DNA from: Clostridiales bacterium
GTDB lineage: Bacteria > Bacillota > Clostridia > Oscillospirales > Acutalibacteraceae
DNA: 35,360 nucleotides
NCBI GenBank assembly: GCA_012839705.1
Contig: DUMT01000010.1
Span: 1 to 35,360 of the forward strand
Reading direction: 5' to 3'
The first letter of the stretch is position 1, and the number at the start of each line of letters is the position of its first letter. Under the pieces are notes generated by a model. The model saw only the letters and a list, made by a program, of their open reading frames with translations, was not told where the DNA came from and searched no databases. The position numbers were made by a program, and so were the translations under genes. Positions 17,338 through 25,021 of the stretch are shown one piece after another.

Positions 17338-17396
17338 TGGTGCTGATAATTTGTGAAATTTACCCCTGCGTGTCGGGCGGAGGGAGGGAATATAGG

Positions 17397-17573
17397 ATGT
17401 CAGAAGTACGTGTAAAAGAAAACGAGAGTCTGGACAGCGCGCTCCGCAGATGGAAAAAGTCTTGCCAACGCGATGGTGTTCTTGCCGAAGTTCGTAAGAG
17501 AGAGCATTATGTAAAGCCCTCTGTTCGACGCAAGAAGAAGTCTGAAGCAGCTCGTAAACGCAAGTACAAATAA
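17397..17573 (+). CDS. rpsU: 30S ribosomal protein S21
   Basis: S21 binds the platform near the anti-Shine-Dalgarno sequence and helps mRNA recruitment. The 58-residue product starts [20 protein letters not shown] and ends with the basic tail [15 protein letters not shown], both typical. I chose ATG 17397 because GGAGGGAGG lies just upstream; an in-frame extension to 17337 would start inside the -10 box. It is monocistronic, with its own promoter and terminator. Confidence 0.98.
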   Translation: MSEVRVKENESLDSALRRWKKSCQRDGVLAEVRKREHYVKPSVRRKKKSEAARKRKYK

Positions 17574-17579
17574 GATTAC

Positions 17580-17608
17580 AAAAAGCGGGCATTAGCTGCC
17601 CGCTTTTT
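17580..17608 (+). terminator. Intrinsic terminator of rpsU
   Basis: AGCGGGCA (17584-17591) / TGCCCGCT (17597-17604) has a 5-base loop and is flanked by A5 before and T5 after. It lies 7 bases after the rpsU stop. Confidence 0.9.
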
Positions 17609-17731
17609 AATTAACCTGAATTAATCTGGGGGATTCTGGAATTTTGAGGAACCCGGGCTTATACATACATATATATAGTAATGAGTACCTCACAGGTATT
17701 CTGATAAATACGCAATGTTAGGAGTTTCCCG

Positions 17732-18250
17732 ATGTGCCTGTTTTATCCCGATTTGTTAAAAGACAGAATCACCGATATTACATTGAGCGACCTTGAGAAA
17801 CTCGGGGTGCAGGGTTTGCTCCTTGATGTGGACAATACCCTGACCAAACACAACAGCCAGCATCTGGACAAGGGAGTGTCTGACTGGCTTGAAATGATGA
17901 AGAGGCTTGGGATAGAGCTTACCATAGTTTCCAACGCATCCGCCAAAAGGCTGGAACCCTTTGCAAACAGGATCGGGCTTAAATACGTTTCCCGTGCCTG
18001 CAAACCCCTGCCTTTCGGGTTTTTAAGGGGGGCTAAAAGGCTTGGCCTGCCCCGGAAAAAATGCGCTGTGGTGGGCGACCAGGTTTTCACCGATATTCTT
18101 GGTGCGAATCTTGCTGGAATCCCTTGCATTCAGGTTTTGCCAATAGAGCTTGAAAAAGACCATCCCTTCATGATGTTCAAAAGGCGGATTGAGCGGTATA
18201 TTTTAAACTCTTACAGGAAAAAACAACAAAGGACAAAACCCGGCAGTTGA
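17732..18250 (+). CDS. yqeG: YqeG-family HAD-IIIA phosphatase
   Basis: The product is a small HAD-superfamily phosphatase of the YqeG type, common in Firmicutes, with unknown physiological substrate. The four HAD motifs are visible: DVDNTL (the nucleophile Asp, about residues 32-37), VSN, the Lys in CKPLPFGF, and the acidic GDQVFTDILGAN. Length 172 is typical, with no cap domain and a basic C-terminus. The ATG at 17732 has TTAGGAG upstream. It leads a plus-strand run with the endonuclease-like gene, aroQ and the peptidase gene. Confidence 0.92.
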   Translation: MCLFYPDLLKDRITDITLSDLEKLGVQGLLLDVDNTLTKHNSQHLDKGVSDWLEMMKRLGIELTIVSNASAKRLEPFANRIGLKYVSRACKPLPFGFLRGAKRLGLPRKKCAVVGDQVFTDILGANLAGIPCIQVLPIELEKDHPFMMFKRRIERYILNSYRKKQQRTKPGS

Positions 18251-18284
18251 ATTGCCGTGTAAAACACGGCGATTTCTTGCCGTA
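18241..18284 (+). other. Overlapping alternative hairpins between yqeG and the next gene
   Basis: The central stem GCCGTGT (18254-18260) / ACACGGC (18264-18270) is perfect, with a 3-base loop. Its arms can also pair outward: CGGCA (18241-18245) with TGCCG (18253-18257), and ACGGC (18266-18270) with GCCGT (18279-18283). Such mutually exclusive helices resemble small switches, but no clear U-run follows. Confidence 0.4.
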
Positions 18285-18315
18285 ACATTGATTTACTGGG
18301 AAGGAAGATTGCCAA

Positions 18316-19200
18316 ATGAATATCGCCCGGTTTGGCCCTGCCGGAAACAGTGACCTCTTTTTTGAAAGGGGCCACAAATCGGTGGCAGAAGCTCCCGAAT
18401 GGGTTGCCGGCATGGGGCTGAACGCCTATGAATACCAGGGCGGCCACGGGATCAGAATCAGCGAGAAGGACGCCCGCAAAATAGCCGGCGAGGCGGCAAG
18501 GCACGGAGTTGAAATATCCGTCCATGCCCCTTATTATATTTCCCTTGCCTCAAAGGACCCTGAAAAAAGGGATAACAGCCTGAGGTATATACTCCAAAGC
18601 GCGAAGGCTGCCGCCTGGATGGGTGGAAACCGCATTGTAGTCCACCCGGGCGGGCTTGGCGGGCTGCCACGCAAGGAGGCTGTGAAGCTCGCAGGCGAAA
18701 CCCTCCTTAAAGCCCAGCAGCTCCTTGACGACGAGGAGCTTTATGACATCCACATCTGCCCGGAAACCATGGGGAAAATAAACCAGCTGGGGGACCTTGA
18801 GGAAATAATTGAGCTGTGCAAGCTTGAGGAGCGCTTTATCCCCTGCATCGACTTCGGGCATTTGAATTCCAGAACCGGAGGGGAAGTCAACAACCGGGGT
18901 GCCTTCGCCGCCGTGCTGGACGCCATTGCTTCGGAATTGGGCGTTGAGCGGGCATCCAGAATGCATATCCATTTTTCCAAAATCGAATACGGGGAATCCG
19001 GCGAAAAGCGGCATCTGACTTTTGAAGACAGCTTTTACGGCCCGGAGCCTGAACCTCTGATGCAGCTTATCGCCGAGCGGGGCTGGACGCCCACGGTAAT
19101 ATGCGAATCCCGGGGCACCCAGGACAGCGACGCCCGGATACTCAAGCTTTTGTATGACGGCTACAATCTTCTGGACAAGCACCGAAAGCTGGATTTTTAA
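18316..19200 (+). CDS. Endonuclease IV-like (Nfo family) TIM-barrel protein
   Basis: The 294-residue product aligns with AP endonuclease family 2, which cuts DNA at abasic sites using three zinc ions. Likely ligands are His70 (ISVHAPYYISLAS), His110 (VVHPGG), Glu150 (CPETMG), Asp179 and His182 (IDFGH), His217/219 (MHIHFSK), His233 (EKRHLTFED) and Glu264 (CESRGT). The Escherichia coli Zn3 ligand pair Asp229-x-His231 reads Lys231-x-His233 here, so one metal site may differ. Start is ATG 18316 after GGGAAGGAAG. DNA repair is likely but the family also holds sugar isomerases. Confidence 0.85.
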   Translation: MNIARFGPAGNSDLFFERGHKSVAEAPEWVAGMGLNAYEYQGGHGIRISEKDARKIAGEAARHGVEISVHAPYYISLASKDPEKRDNSLRYILQSAKAAAWMGGNRIVVHPGGLGGLPRKEAVKLAGETLLKAQQLLDDEELYDIHICPETMGKINQLGDLEEIIELCKLEERFIPCIDFGHLNSRTGGEVNNRGAFAAVLDAIASELGVERASRMHIHFSKIEYGESGEKRHLTFEDSFYGPEPEPLMQLIAERGWTPTVICESRGTQDSDARILKLLYDGYNLLDKHRKLDF

Positions 19201-19222
19201 TTAAGAAAGGCAGGAGGTTTAT

Positions 19223-19666
19223 ATGAAAAGGATACTTGTTTTAAACGGCCCTAATTTAAACCTTTTGGGATTAAGGGAACCGGGGGTTTACGGAACTGAC
19301 ACTCTGGATGAAATCTGCAATCGCATCAAAACAAGGGCGGACGAGCTTGAAATCGAGGTGGAGTTTTTCCAATCCAACTGCGAAGGCGCGCTGATTGACA
19401 AGCTTCATGAATGTATCGGCAGGTTTGACGGGGTTGTTTTTAACGCCGGAGCCTATACCCATACAAGCTACGCCCTGCGGGATGCCATTGCCGCCATTAA
19501 AATCCCTGTTGTGGAAGTCCATATGTCAAACATACACGCCCGGGAGGAATTCCGCCACAAATCCGTTATCGCCCCCGTATGCTGTGGTCAGATTTCAGGG
19601 TTCGGGGCAATGAGCTACCTTTTAGCCCTTGACGCGCTGGCTGCGACATTGAAGGTGAAAAATTGA
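19223..19666 (+). CDS. aroQ: 3-dehydroquinate dehydratase, type II
   Basis: This enzyme turns 3-dehydroquinate into 3-dehydroshikimate in the shikimate pathway. The 147-residue product has the type II signatures [18 protein letters not shown] (with the catalytic Tyr), [16 protein letters not shown] and [19 protein letters not shown] (with the catalytic His region). Length is typical of the small dodecameric enzyme. AGGAGG lies before the ATG. Its TGA overlaps the next gene's ATG by one base. Confidence 0.97.
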   Translation: MKRILVLNGPNLNLLGLREPGVYGTDTLDEICNRIKTRADELEIEVEFFQSNCEGALIDKLHECIGRFDGVVFNAGAYTHTSYALRDAIAAIKIPVVEVHMSNIHAREEFRHKSVIAPVCCGQISGFGAMSYLLALDALAATLKVKN

Positions 19667-20736
19667 TGGGCAAGGCAAAAAAACTCTCTGAAATGCTGCC
19701 CCAGGGCATTGACGGGGCTTTAATCACAAGCCCCCAGAACAGAAGGTATATAACCGGCTTTAAATCCTCTGCAGGCGCTGTTCTGGTCACCCGGGATAAA
19801 TCTTATTTTCTCACCGATTTCAGGTATATCGAAGCCGCAAGGCGCGCCATCCGGGATATTGACTGCGTTGAATACAAAAAGATGGCAGACACCCTGAAAG
19901 AGATTGCAAACAGGCACAGCCTTAAAACCCTTGCGGTGGAGGGCAGCGAAATAACCTGTTCTGATTTAAACTCCCTTAAGGAATCTCTTAATGGCATCGA
20001 GCTTGAAACCACCGTGCTGGATGATTGCCTGACTGAACTCAGGCTATCCAAAACAAAAGAGGAGCTTGAGAAAATAAAACAGGCCCAGGCGCTTACCGAT
20101 TACGGGTTTGAATACATCCTTCCCCGGATTAAGGCGGGACGCACCGAACGGGAAATAGCCCTTGATTTGGAATTTGAAATACGCCGGCAGGGTGCGGAGG
20201 CCGCCGCCTTTGATTTTATTGTGGTTTCCGGCGCTAATTCATCCCTTCCCCATGGTGTGCCCTCGGACAAGCAGGTTGAAAAGGGGGATTTTGTAACCCT
20301 TGATTTTGGCGCAGTGGTGGACGGCTGGCGTTCGGACATGACCCGCACCGTGGCGGTAGGTTCCTGCTCAGAAGAGCAAAGGGAAATATACAATATCGTG
20401 CTGAAAGCCCAGCTTGCGGCGTTAAGCCGGATTAAAAGCGGGCTTTCCTGCCGGGAAGGGGACGCCGCCGCCCGGGATATAATAAAAGGTGCGGGATACG
20501 GCGAATATTTCGGGCACGGCACCGGTCACGGCGTGGGGATGGAAATACACGAAGCCCCAAGGCTTTCCCCCAGCGCCGAAAAAGATGAAATCCTGAAAGA
20601 AGGTACGGTTGTCACAGTTGAACCGGGAATATACATTCCCGGCAGGTTCGGGGTCAGGATTGAGGACATGGTTTATATAACCGCCAATGGCTGCGAGAAC
20701 CTGACCAAATCATCAAAAAAATTAATTATAGTATAA
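19666..20736 (+). CDS. Xaa-Pro aminopeptidase/dipeptidase (M24B family)
   Basis: This cytoplasmic metallopeptidase cleaves peptides with proline in the second position. The 356-residue product has an N-terminal creatinase-like domain (to about residue 120) and the pita-bread catalytic domain. The five metal ligands are present: two Asp (DFGAVVDGWRSDMTRT), His (GHGTGHGVGMEIHE), Glu (VEPGIYIPG) and Glu (RIEDMVYIT). I chose ATG 19666, which overlaps the aroQ TGA; a TTG codon directly before it is in frame. The order aroQ, M24 peptidase, efp is common in Clostridia. Confidence 0.95.
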   Translation: MGKAKKLSEMLPQGIDGALITSPQNRRYITGFKSSAGAVLVTRDKSYFLTDFRYIEAARRAIRDIDCVEYKKMADTLKEIANRHSLKTLAVEGSEITCSDLNSLKESLNGIELETTVLDDCLTELRLSKTKEELEKIKQAQALTDYGFEYILPRIKAGRTEREIALDLEFEIRRQGAEAAAFDFIVVSGANSSLPHGVPSDKQVEKGDFVTLDFGAVVDGWRSDMTRTVAVGSCSEEQREIYNIVLKAQLAALSRIKSGLSCREGDAAARDIIKGAGYGEYFGHGTGHGVGMEIHEAPRLSPSAEKDEILKEGTVVTVEPGIYIPGRFGVRIEDMVYITANGCENLTKSSKKLIIV

Positions 20737-20795
20737 GAATGGGTTTATAATTACAGAGTTTTTGAATAAGAATAATAGCAAATAGAAAAATTTAC

Positions 20796-20824
20796 TTGAA
20801 AATCATCCCTGTATACGTTAGAAT
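20796..20824 (+). promoter_or_regulatory. Sigma-A promoter of efp
   Basis: TTGAAA (20796-20801) and TAGAAT (20819-20824) are spaced by 17 bases. The start would be near 20831, giving a leader of about 50 bases. This supports the downstream start codon for efp, since the in-frame extension begins in this promoter. Confidence 0.65.
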
Positions 20825-20882
20825 TATACCAAAGTTTTTAAATCTAGATTTATGTGGAATCAAGAAAGGATTGGTCTTTAGA

Positions 20883-21440
20883 ATGATTTCTGCCGGAGAT
20901 TTCCGCAACGGTGTAACCTTTGAAATGGACGGAAACGTGTATCAAATTATCGAGTTCCAGCATGTTAAGCCTGGAAAGGGCGCCGCTTTCGTCCGTACCA
21001 AAATCCGCAATGTAATCAGTGGAGCGGTTACCGAGCGCACATTCAGCCCTACTGAAAAGTTCCCGACAGCTTTTGTTGAGAGAAAAGAAATGGAATATTC
21101 ATATAATGATGGCGACCTCTATTACTTCATGGACCTTGAGACCTACGAGCTTGTCCCGATTGACAAGAGCATCTTGTCCGACAACTTCAAGTTCGTCAAG
21201 GAAAACATGGTCTGCAAGGTAATGTCATACAAAGGAAACGTATTCGGTGTTGAACCGCCCACCTTTGTGGAGCTGAAGGTTGTACACACCGAGCCCGGTG
21301 TTCGCGGCGACACAGCCACCAACGTTACCAAACCCGGCACGCTGGAAACCGGTGCGGAAATCCGTATTCCCCTCTTTGTCAACGAAGGCGATATTGTCAG
21401 GGTTGACACCCGTACCGGGGAGTATATGGAGCGCGTATAA
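20883..21440 (+). CDS. efp: Translation elongation factor P
   Basis: EF-P rescues ribosomes stalled at proline runs. The 185-residue product begins [20 protein letters not shown] and has three beta-barrel domains. The tip loop [14 protein letters not shown] carries the lysine that is modified in many bacteria, and the C-terminal signature [20 protein letters not shown] is present. I chose ATG 20883 because it gives the normal length and lies after the promoter; AAGAAAGGA is upstream. Confidence 0.98.
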   Translation: MISAGDFRNGVTFEMDGNVYQIIEFQHVKPGKGAAFVRTKIRNVISGAVTERTFSPTEKFPTAFVERKEMEYSYNDGDLYYFMDLETYELVPIDKSILSDNFKFVKENMVCKVMSYKGNVFGVEPPTFVELKVVHTEPGVRGDTATNVTKPGTLETGAEIRIPLFVNEGDIVRVDTRTGEYMERV

Positions 21441-21467
21441 AACGCATATTCCTGTTAAAATTTTTTT

Positions 21468-21522
21468 AAAACCGTGAAATGACTGCCTTGTTTAGAGGCA
21501 TACTATTCATGATTGCGGTTTT
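21468..21522 (+). other. Nested three-stem hairpin between efp and the CD1247-type gene
   Basis: Three coaxial inverted repeats are nested: AAAACCG (21468-21474) / CGGTTTT (21516-21522), ATGA (21479-21482) / TCAT (21507-21510), and TGCCT (21484-21488) / AGGCA (21496-21500) with the loop TGTTTAG. Only four U residues end the outer stem, so termination is weak. It may be a structured RNA element; CATACTA at 21499-21505 also resembles a forespore sigma (F/G) -10 box. Confidence 0.5.
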
Positions 21523-21548
21523 CCCAATCTGCTTTTCATGTATTACAT

Positions 21549-21579
21549 TAAGGCGGCGGAATGTTTTTTCGCCGTCTTA
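21549..21579 (+). other. Hairpin shortly upstream of the CD1247-type gene
   Basis: AAGGCGGCG pairs with CGCCGTCTT (one G-U pair) around an 11-base loop that contains TTTTTT. It ends about 10 bases before the AAAGGAG ribosome binding site of the next gene. No U-run follows the stem, so it is not a standard terminator. Confidence 0.4.
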
Positions 21580-21600
21580 TTTAAAAAAAGGAGTGGCGAT

Positions 21601-22041
21601 ATGATGTCAGTATCAGAAAAAGTGGCTTATCTCAAAGGGCTTGTTGAGGGCCTTGGCCTTGACGATACCACTAAAGAGGGCAAAATCCTGAAAGCAATTG
21701 TAGACGTCCTTGGAGATATTTCCGAGGATATAGACAGCCTTGAAGAGTATACAACCGAGCTTAGCGAGCAAATCGACGCCATAGACGAGGACCTGGACGC
21801 CCTTGAATCCGAGTTCTACGGCTATGACGATGAAGAAGATGTTGACGATGACTACGACGATTTTGACCAGGATTATTACGATATCGTCTGCCCGAATTGC
21901 GACAATGAATTCAGCGTCGATGAGGAAGTTCTCATGCAGGGCAGCATAAAATGCCCCGTGTGCGGCGAAACACTTGAATTTGACATTGAAGATTGTGACT
22001 GCTGCGACGATGACGAGTGCGGCTGCTCTGACGAAGAATAA
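21601..22041 (+). CDS. CD1247-type acidic protein with C-terminal zinc ribbon
   Basis: The product is a 146-residue acidic protein. The N-terminal helical domain (MMSVSEKVAYLKGLVEGLGL onward) matches the CD1247 N-terminal domain of Clostridia, which also sits after efp. The middle is coiled-coil-like (EEYTTELSEQIDAIDEDLDA) and then very rich in Asp/Glu. The C-terminus has CPNC and CPVC pairs about 20 residues apart, followed by a CDCC/CGC-rich tail, likely zinc binding. Start is ATG 21601 after AAAGGAG; ATG 21604 is also possible. Function is unknown. Confidence 0.85.
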   Translation: MMSVSEKVAYLKGLVEGLGLDDTTKEGKILKAIVDVLGDISEDIDSLEEYTTELSEQIDAIDEDLDALESEFYGYDDEEDVDDDYDDFDQDYYDIVCPNCDNEFSVDEEVLMQGSIKCPVCGETLEFDIEDCDCCDDDECGCSDEE

Positions 22042-22183
22042 CCTGATAAAACGACGGCAGACTGGCTGGCAATCCCGTCCCTTACAATACTTTATGCGCC
22101 CTGAACTAGGCACTTCCTTTTCCGGCATTGCCATAGCAGAAAACCGGACGCAAAACTAAATCTTTGCGCATTCTCACAAACTT

Positions 22184-22209
22184 AAAGGCGGGGTAAATGC
22201 CCCGCCTTT
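22184..22209. terminator. Bidirectional terminator between convergent genes
   Basis: AAAGGCGGGG (22184-22193) pairs with CCCCGCCTTT (22200-22209) around a 6-base loop. It lies between the plus-strand CD1247-type gene and the minus-strand putative anti-sigma gene and can serve both. The spacer 22042-22183 shows only a small CGCAAA/TTTGCG hairpin. Confidence 0.75.
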
Positions 22210-22216
22210 GATTATT

Positions 22217-22993
22217 CTATCGGTTTTGTCCGGACAATTCCTGCAGAATATTTTGAAATACCGAAAGGAACTCATCCTTTTCTTCAGTGCCCTCCAATAA
22301 CCTGGTATAGTACTTATCCACCTTTTCCTTCAACTGCCCGTAAGTTATTCCTTCCCGTCTATAATCCTTTGCCGTATGGTTTACAAGCCATTCCGGCGTA
22401 AATATTTTGCCATTGGCGTAAATACTGTATTCAGAGACAAAGGTCTTGTTGATTTGCTTTATATCGCCGCTGTAAATGACGTTGATTTCTTCCTCGGTCA
22501 GGTGTATGGGGGGATTAAGGCCGGTCATTTCCTCGTTTATCCTCATCTGCTCCATGACTTTGACACAGGTCTCCTTTGTAATATTGCATTCCTTAATGAA
22601 TTTTACCAGCGGAGGATAGGTTGTATCCAGTCTGCCTGATTTTTTCTCCCTGTCATATTTCTCACACCAGTCCGAAACGGTCTCACCCAGTTCATCAAAC
22701 CATTCTCCCGAAATCGTACTTGATTTCAAATTGAACTTTTCATAGAACCAACTGTTTGAATCCCCTCCGGTGGGCGGGAGCCGGTACAGATAGGAAGACG
22801 GGTCGTCACCAGAAGAAACATCTCCCTGGATTAAACCGTAAACAACAGCCGACAGAACTGCAATACATAAACATGCGGCAGCTGCTATCCAAATCAGCGT
22901 TTTTTTTCTGCGGGGCGCCTTCTTCTCCTTTAAGCACCTGTCAATCAGCCCGTCATCTATTTCCCCTATAACTTCAAACACTTCATACGTCAT
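22217..22993 (-). CDS. Membrane-anchored putative anti-sigma factor
   Basis: The 258-residue product starts with a short cytoplasmic part (MTYEVFEVIGEIDDGLIDRC, then a Lys/Arg-rich KEKKAPRRKK). One membrane segment follows at about residues 33-55 (LIWIAAAACLCIAVLSAVVY), then an extracellular region of about 200 polar residues. Its start overlaps the end of the sigma factor gene by 11 bases, the usual layout of a sigma/anti-sigma pair. I do not recognise the outer domain. The anti-sigma role is inferred from context and topology. Confidence 0.7.
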   Translation of the reverse strand: MTYEVFEVIGEIDDGLIDRCLKEKKAPRRKKTLIWIAAAACLCIAVLSAVVYGLIQGDVSSGDDPSSYLYRLPPTGGDSNSWFYEKFNLKSSTISGEWFDELGETVSDWCEKYDREKKSGRLDTTYPPLVKFIKECNITKETCVKVMEQMRINEEMTGLNPPIHLTEEEINVIYSGDIKQINKTFVSEYSIYANGKIFTPEWLVNHTAKDYRREGITYGQLKEKVDKYYTRLLEGTEEKDEFLSVFQNILQELSGQNR

Positions 22994-23549
22994 AGAAATA
23001 CTCCTTTTGCAAATAAAGATAAAGCTCTTTGCGGATTCTCGACAATATTACCGAAACATGGTTTTCCTTTAACTGATATTGTCTGGCGATTTCCTTGACC
23101 GGCTGCACAAAAAAATACCTGCGTATAAAGATATTGCAGTGCTGAACGGGAAGCATATACAGAAACTGATTGATAAGATTCAGCAGCTCCATTTTCTGAT
23201 ACTCAGCTTCCACATCAAAGCTTGAGGGAAGGCATTCCCACAGTTCTTCCACGGCAATATCAACGTCAGTTCCCCCGCGCTTTGCTGCCTTTCTTGACTT
23301 GAGCTTATTCAGGGATAGATTACGAGTGATTTTGGCAAAATATGCGGAAAGTTTATTGGGGCGCTGAGGGGGTATTGAGTTCCACGCCTTCATCCATGTG
23401 CTGTTTACACATTCCTCCGAATCTTGGCGGTTCAAAAGGATGTTGTATGCAATGGAATAGCAAAGCGGCCCATATTTCAAGCTGGATTCCCTGATTGCCT
23501 GTTCATTCCTGTTCCAGAAGTATTCAACTATTACATGGTCCTCCAACAT
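22983..23549 (-). CDS. ECF-type RNA polymerase sigma factor
   Basis: The product is a small sigma-70 family factor with region 2 (EQAIRESSLKYGPLCYSIAY, SEECVNSTWMKAWNSIPPQR, LSAYFAKITRNLSLNKLKSR) and a region 4 helix-turn-helix (KEIARQYQLKENHVSVILSR). I set the start at ATG 23549 (188 residues), because GGTGGAGGG lies just upstream; the ATG at 23585 lacks a good site. It is translated into the overlapping putative anti-sigma gene. It likely responds to an envelope or external signal; the regulon is not visible here. Confidence 0.9.
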   Translation of the reverse strand: MLEDHVIVEYFWNRNEQAIRESSLKYGPLCYSIAYNILLNRQDSEECVNSTWMKAWNSIPPQRPNKLSAYFAKITRNLSLNKLKSRKAAKRGGTDVDIAVEELWECLPSSFDVEAEYQKMELLNLINQFLYMLPVQHCNIFIRRYFFVQPVKEIARQYQLKENHVSVILSRIRKELYLYLQKEYFYDV

Positions 23550-23623
23550 TTGTCCCTCCACCTTAAATTTTAAAAAGCCTTTCACTTATCCTGACAACAA
23601 AAAAACAAAAATCTTACAGTCTT

Positions 23624-23651
23624 TTTATATTAATTATAATAGGTTTGACAA
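23624..23651 (-). promoter_or_regulatory. Possible promoter of the ECF sigma gene
   Basis: TTGTCA (23646-23651) and TATAAA (23624-23629) are spaced by 16 bases on the minus strand, about 75 bases before the sigma start. No clear ECF-type AAC/CGTC pair was seen. Confidence 0.45.
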
Positions 23652-23672
23652 TTTCTTGCCATATCAGGGCAT

Positions 23673-23704
23673 AAAAAAGGCGGGGATGCTCTCCCCGCTT
23701 TTTT
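23673..23704 (-). terminator. Intrinsic terminator of lysC
   Basis: GCGGGGA (23680-23686) / TCCCCGC (23692-23698) has a 5-base loop and is flanked by A and T runs on both sides. On the minus strand it ends in T6, about 20 bases after the lysC stop. It also insulates the sigma gene. Confidence 0.85.
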
Positions 23705-23725
23705 AAATATTCCTGTTAATTTAGG

Positions 23726-24943
23726 TTAAAAAGAATTCGGAATATCAAAGAATGCTGAATGTACCACCTGAACTGCACGGTCGGCATCTGCAGCGTCAAT
23801 AAGCACCGAAATCTTGATTTCGCTGGTGGAAATCATCTGTATGTTAATGCCTGCATCGCCCAGAGCCTCGAACATGCGGGCGGCAACCCCTTCATGGGTT
23901 TCCATGCCTGCGCCGACAATGGAAATCTTCGCTACATTGGAGTCATATGACAAACTCTTAGCCCCGACTTTTTCAGCATATTCCCTGATGGCGGCGACAG
24001 CTTCCTCGCCCTTGTCGGACGCAACGGTGAAGGTGATGTCCTTGGTGTTGTCCCTTCCCACGGACTGCAGGATAATGTCCACATTGATATGTGCTTTCGC
24101 AAGCCTGGAGAAAATCTGGAACGCTACCCCAGGTACGTCCGGGATACCCACAAGCATAACCCTTGCTACATTGGTGTCTTTTGCAACGCCTTTAATCAAC
24201 ATTTTTTCCATCTTAGTGGCCTCCTTGACTTTAGTGCCTGGCACCTTAGTAAAACTTGATAATACTTCTAATTCAATATTGTATTTTTTTGCCAATTCAA
24301 CAGACCTGTTGTTTAGAACCTGAGCCCCAAGGGTAGCAAGTTCCAACATTTCGTCATAGGTGATTTCGTCCAGCTTGAACGCATTTTTTACTAAACGGGG
24401 GTCGGCAGTATAAACGCCGTCCACATCGGTATAAATCTGGCACAAATCAGCGTGCATGGCGGCGGCAATGGCAACCGCGCTTGTATCAGAGCCGCCCCTG
24501 CCGAGGGTAGTGATATCCCCGAAACGGTTGATACCCTGGAATCCGGCGACTATGACAATCTTCTTTTTATCCAGCTCGGCCTTGATTCTCTCTGTGTCAA
24601 TGCGCTTAATTCTGGCGGAACCGTATGTGGAATTGGTGTTAAACCCTGCCTGCCATCCGAGCAGGGACACAACCGGATACCCCAGCTTTTCGATAGCCAT
24701 GGCAAGCAATGCAATGGAAATCTGCTCGCCGGCGGCAAGAAGCATATCCATCTCGCGGCGGCTGGCCTTGGGGTTGATTTCCTTTGCCTTTTCAATCAGG
24801 TCATCCGTTGTATCGCCCTGGGCGGATACTACAACTACAACGTCATTCCCTTCCTTGTATTTCTCGGTTATAATTCCCGCAACGTTAAATACGCGCTCGG
24901 CGTTCGCAACCGAACTCCCGCCGAATTTCTGGACTATTAACAT
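23726..24943 (-). CDS. lysC: Aspartate kinase (monofunctional, tandem ACT)
   Basis: Aspartate kinase phosphorylates L-aspartate, the first step toward lysine, threonine and methionine. The 405-residue product has the kinase start (MLIVQKFGGSSVANAERVFN), the TTLGRGGSDTSAVAIAAAM motif and two C-terminal ACT domains (about residues 265-405), the usual site of feedback inhibition. I chose ATG 24943; a TTG codon directly before it is in frame. It is the last gene of the hom-thrB-lysC cluster, suggesting a threonine-directed isozyme. Confidence 0.97.
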   Translation of the reverse strand: MLIVQKFGGSSVANAERVFNVAGIITEKYKEGNDVVVVVSAQGDTTDDLIEKAKEINPKASRREMDMLLAAGEQISIALLAMAIEKLGYPVVSLLGWQAGFNTNSTYGSARIKRIDTERIKAELDKKKIVIVAGFQGINRFGDITTLGRGGSDTSAVAIAAAMHADLCQIYTDVDGVYTADPRLVKNAFKLDEITYDEMLELATLGAQVLNNRSVELAKKYNIELEVLSSFTKVPGTKVKEATKMEKMLIKGVAKDTNVARVMLVGIPDVPGVAFQIFSRLAKAHINVDIILQSVGRDNTKDITFTVASDKGEEAVAAIREYAEKVGAKSLSYDSNVAKISIVGAGMETHEGVAARMFEALGDAGINIQMISTSEIKISVLIDAADADRAVQVVHSAFFDIPNSF

Positions 24944-25021
24944 CAACTACCAAACCTTTCTTAAATTAAGACTTGTAAGTTTTTATTATTATTTTTTCAT
25001 TACACTATATTATTAATTAAA

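Noticed and set aside
18550-19182. A 210-codon open frame on the minus strand opposite the endonuclease-IV-like gene
   Set aside because: It mirrors a well-supported gene with clear metal-binding motifs, has no recognisable domain and is a codon-bias shadow.
20796-20882. N-terminal extension of efp
   Set aside because: The extension starts in the -35 box of the promoter and is unlike EF-P; the ATG at 20883 gives the family length.
23645-23650. TTGACA on the plus strand between lysC and the sigma gene
   Set aside because: No -10 box follows at 16-18 bases and no plus-strand gene begins downstream.
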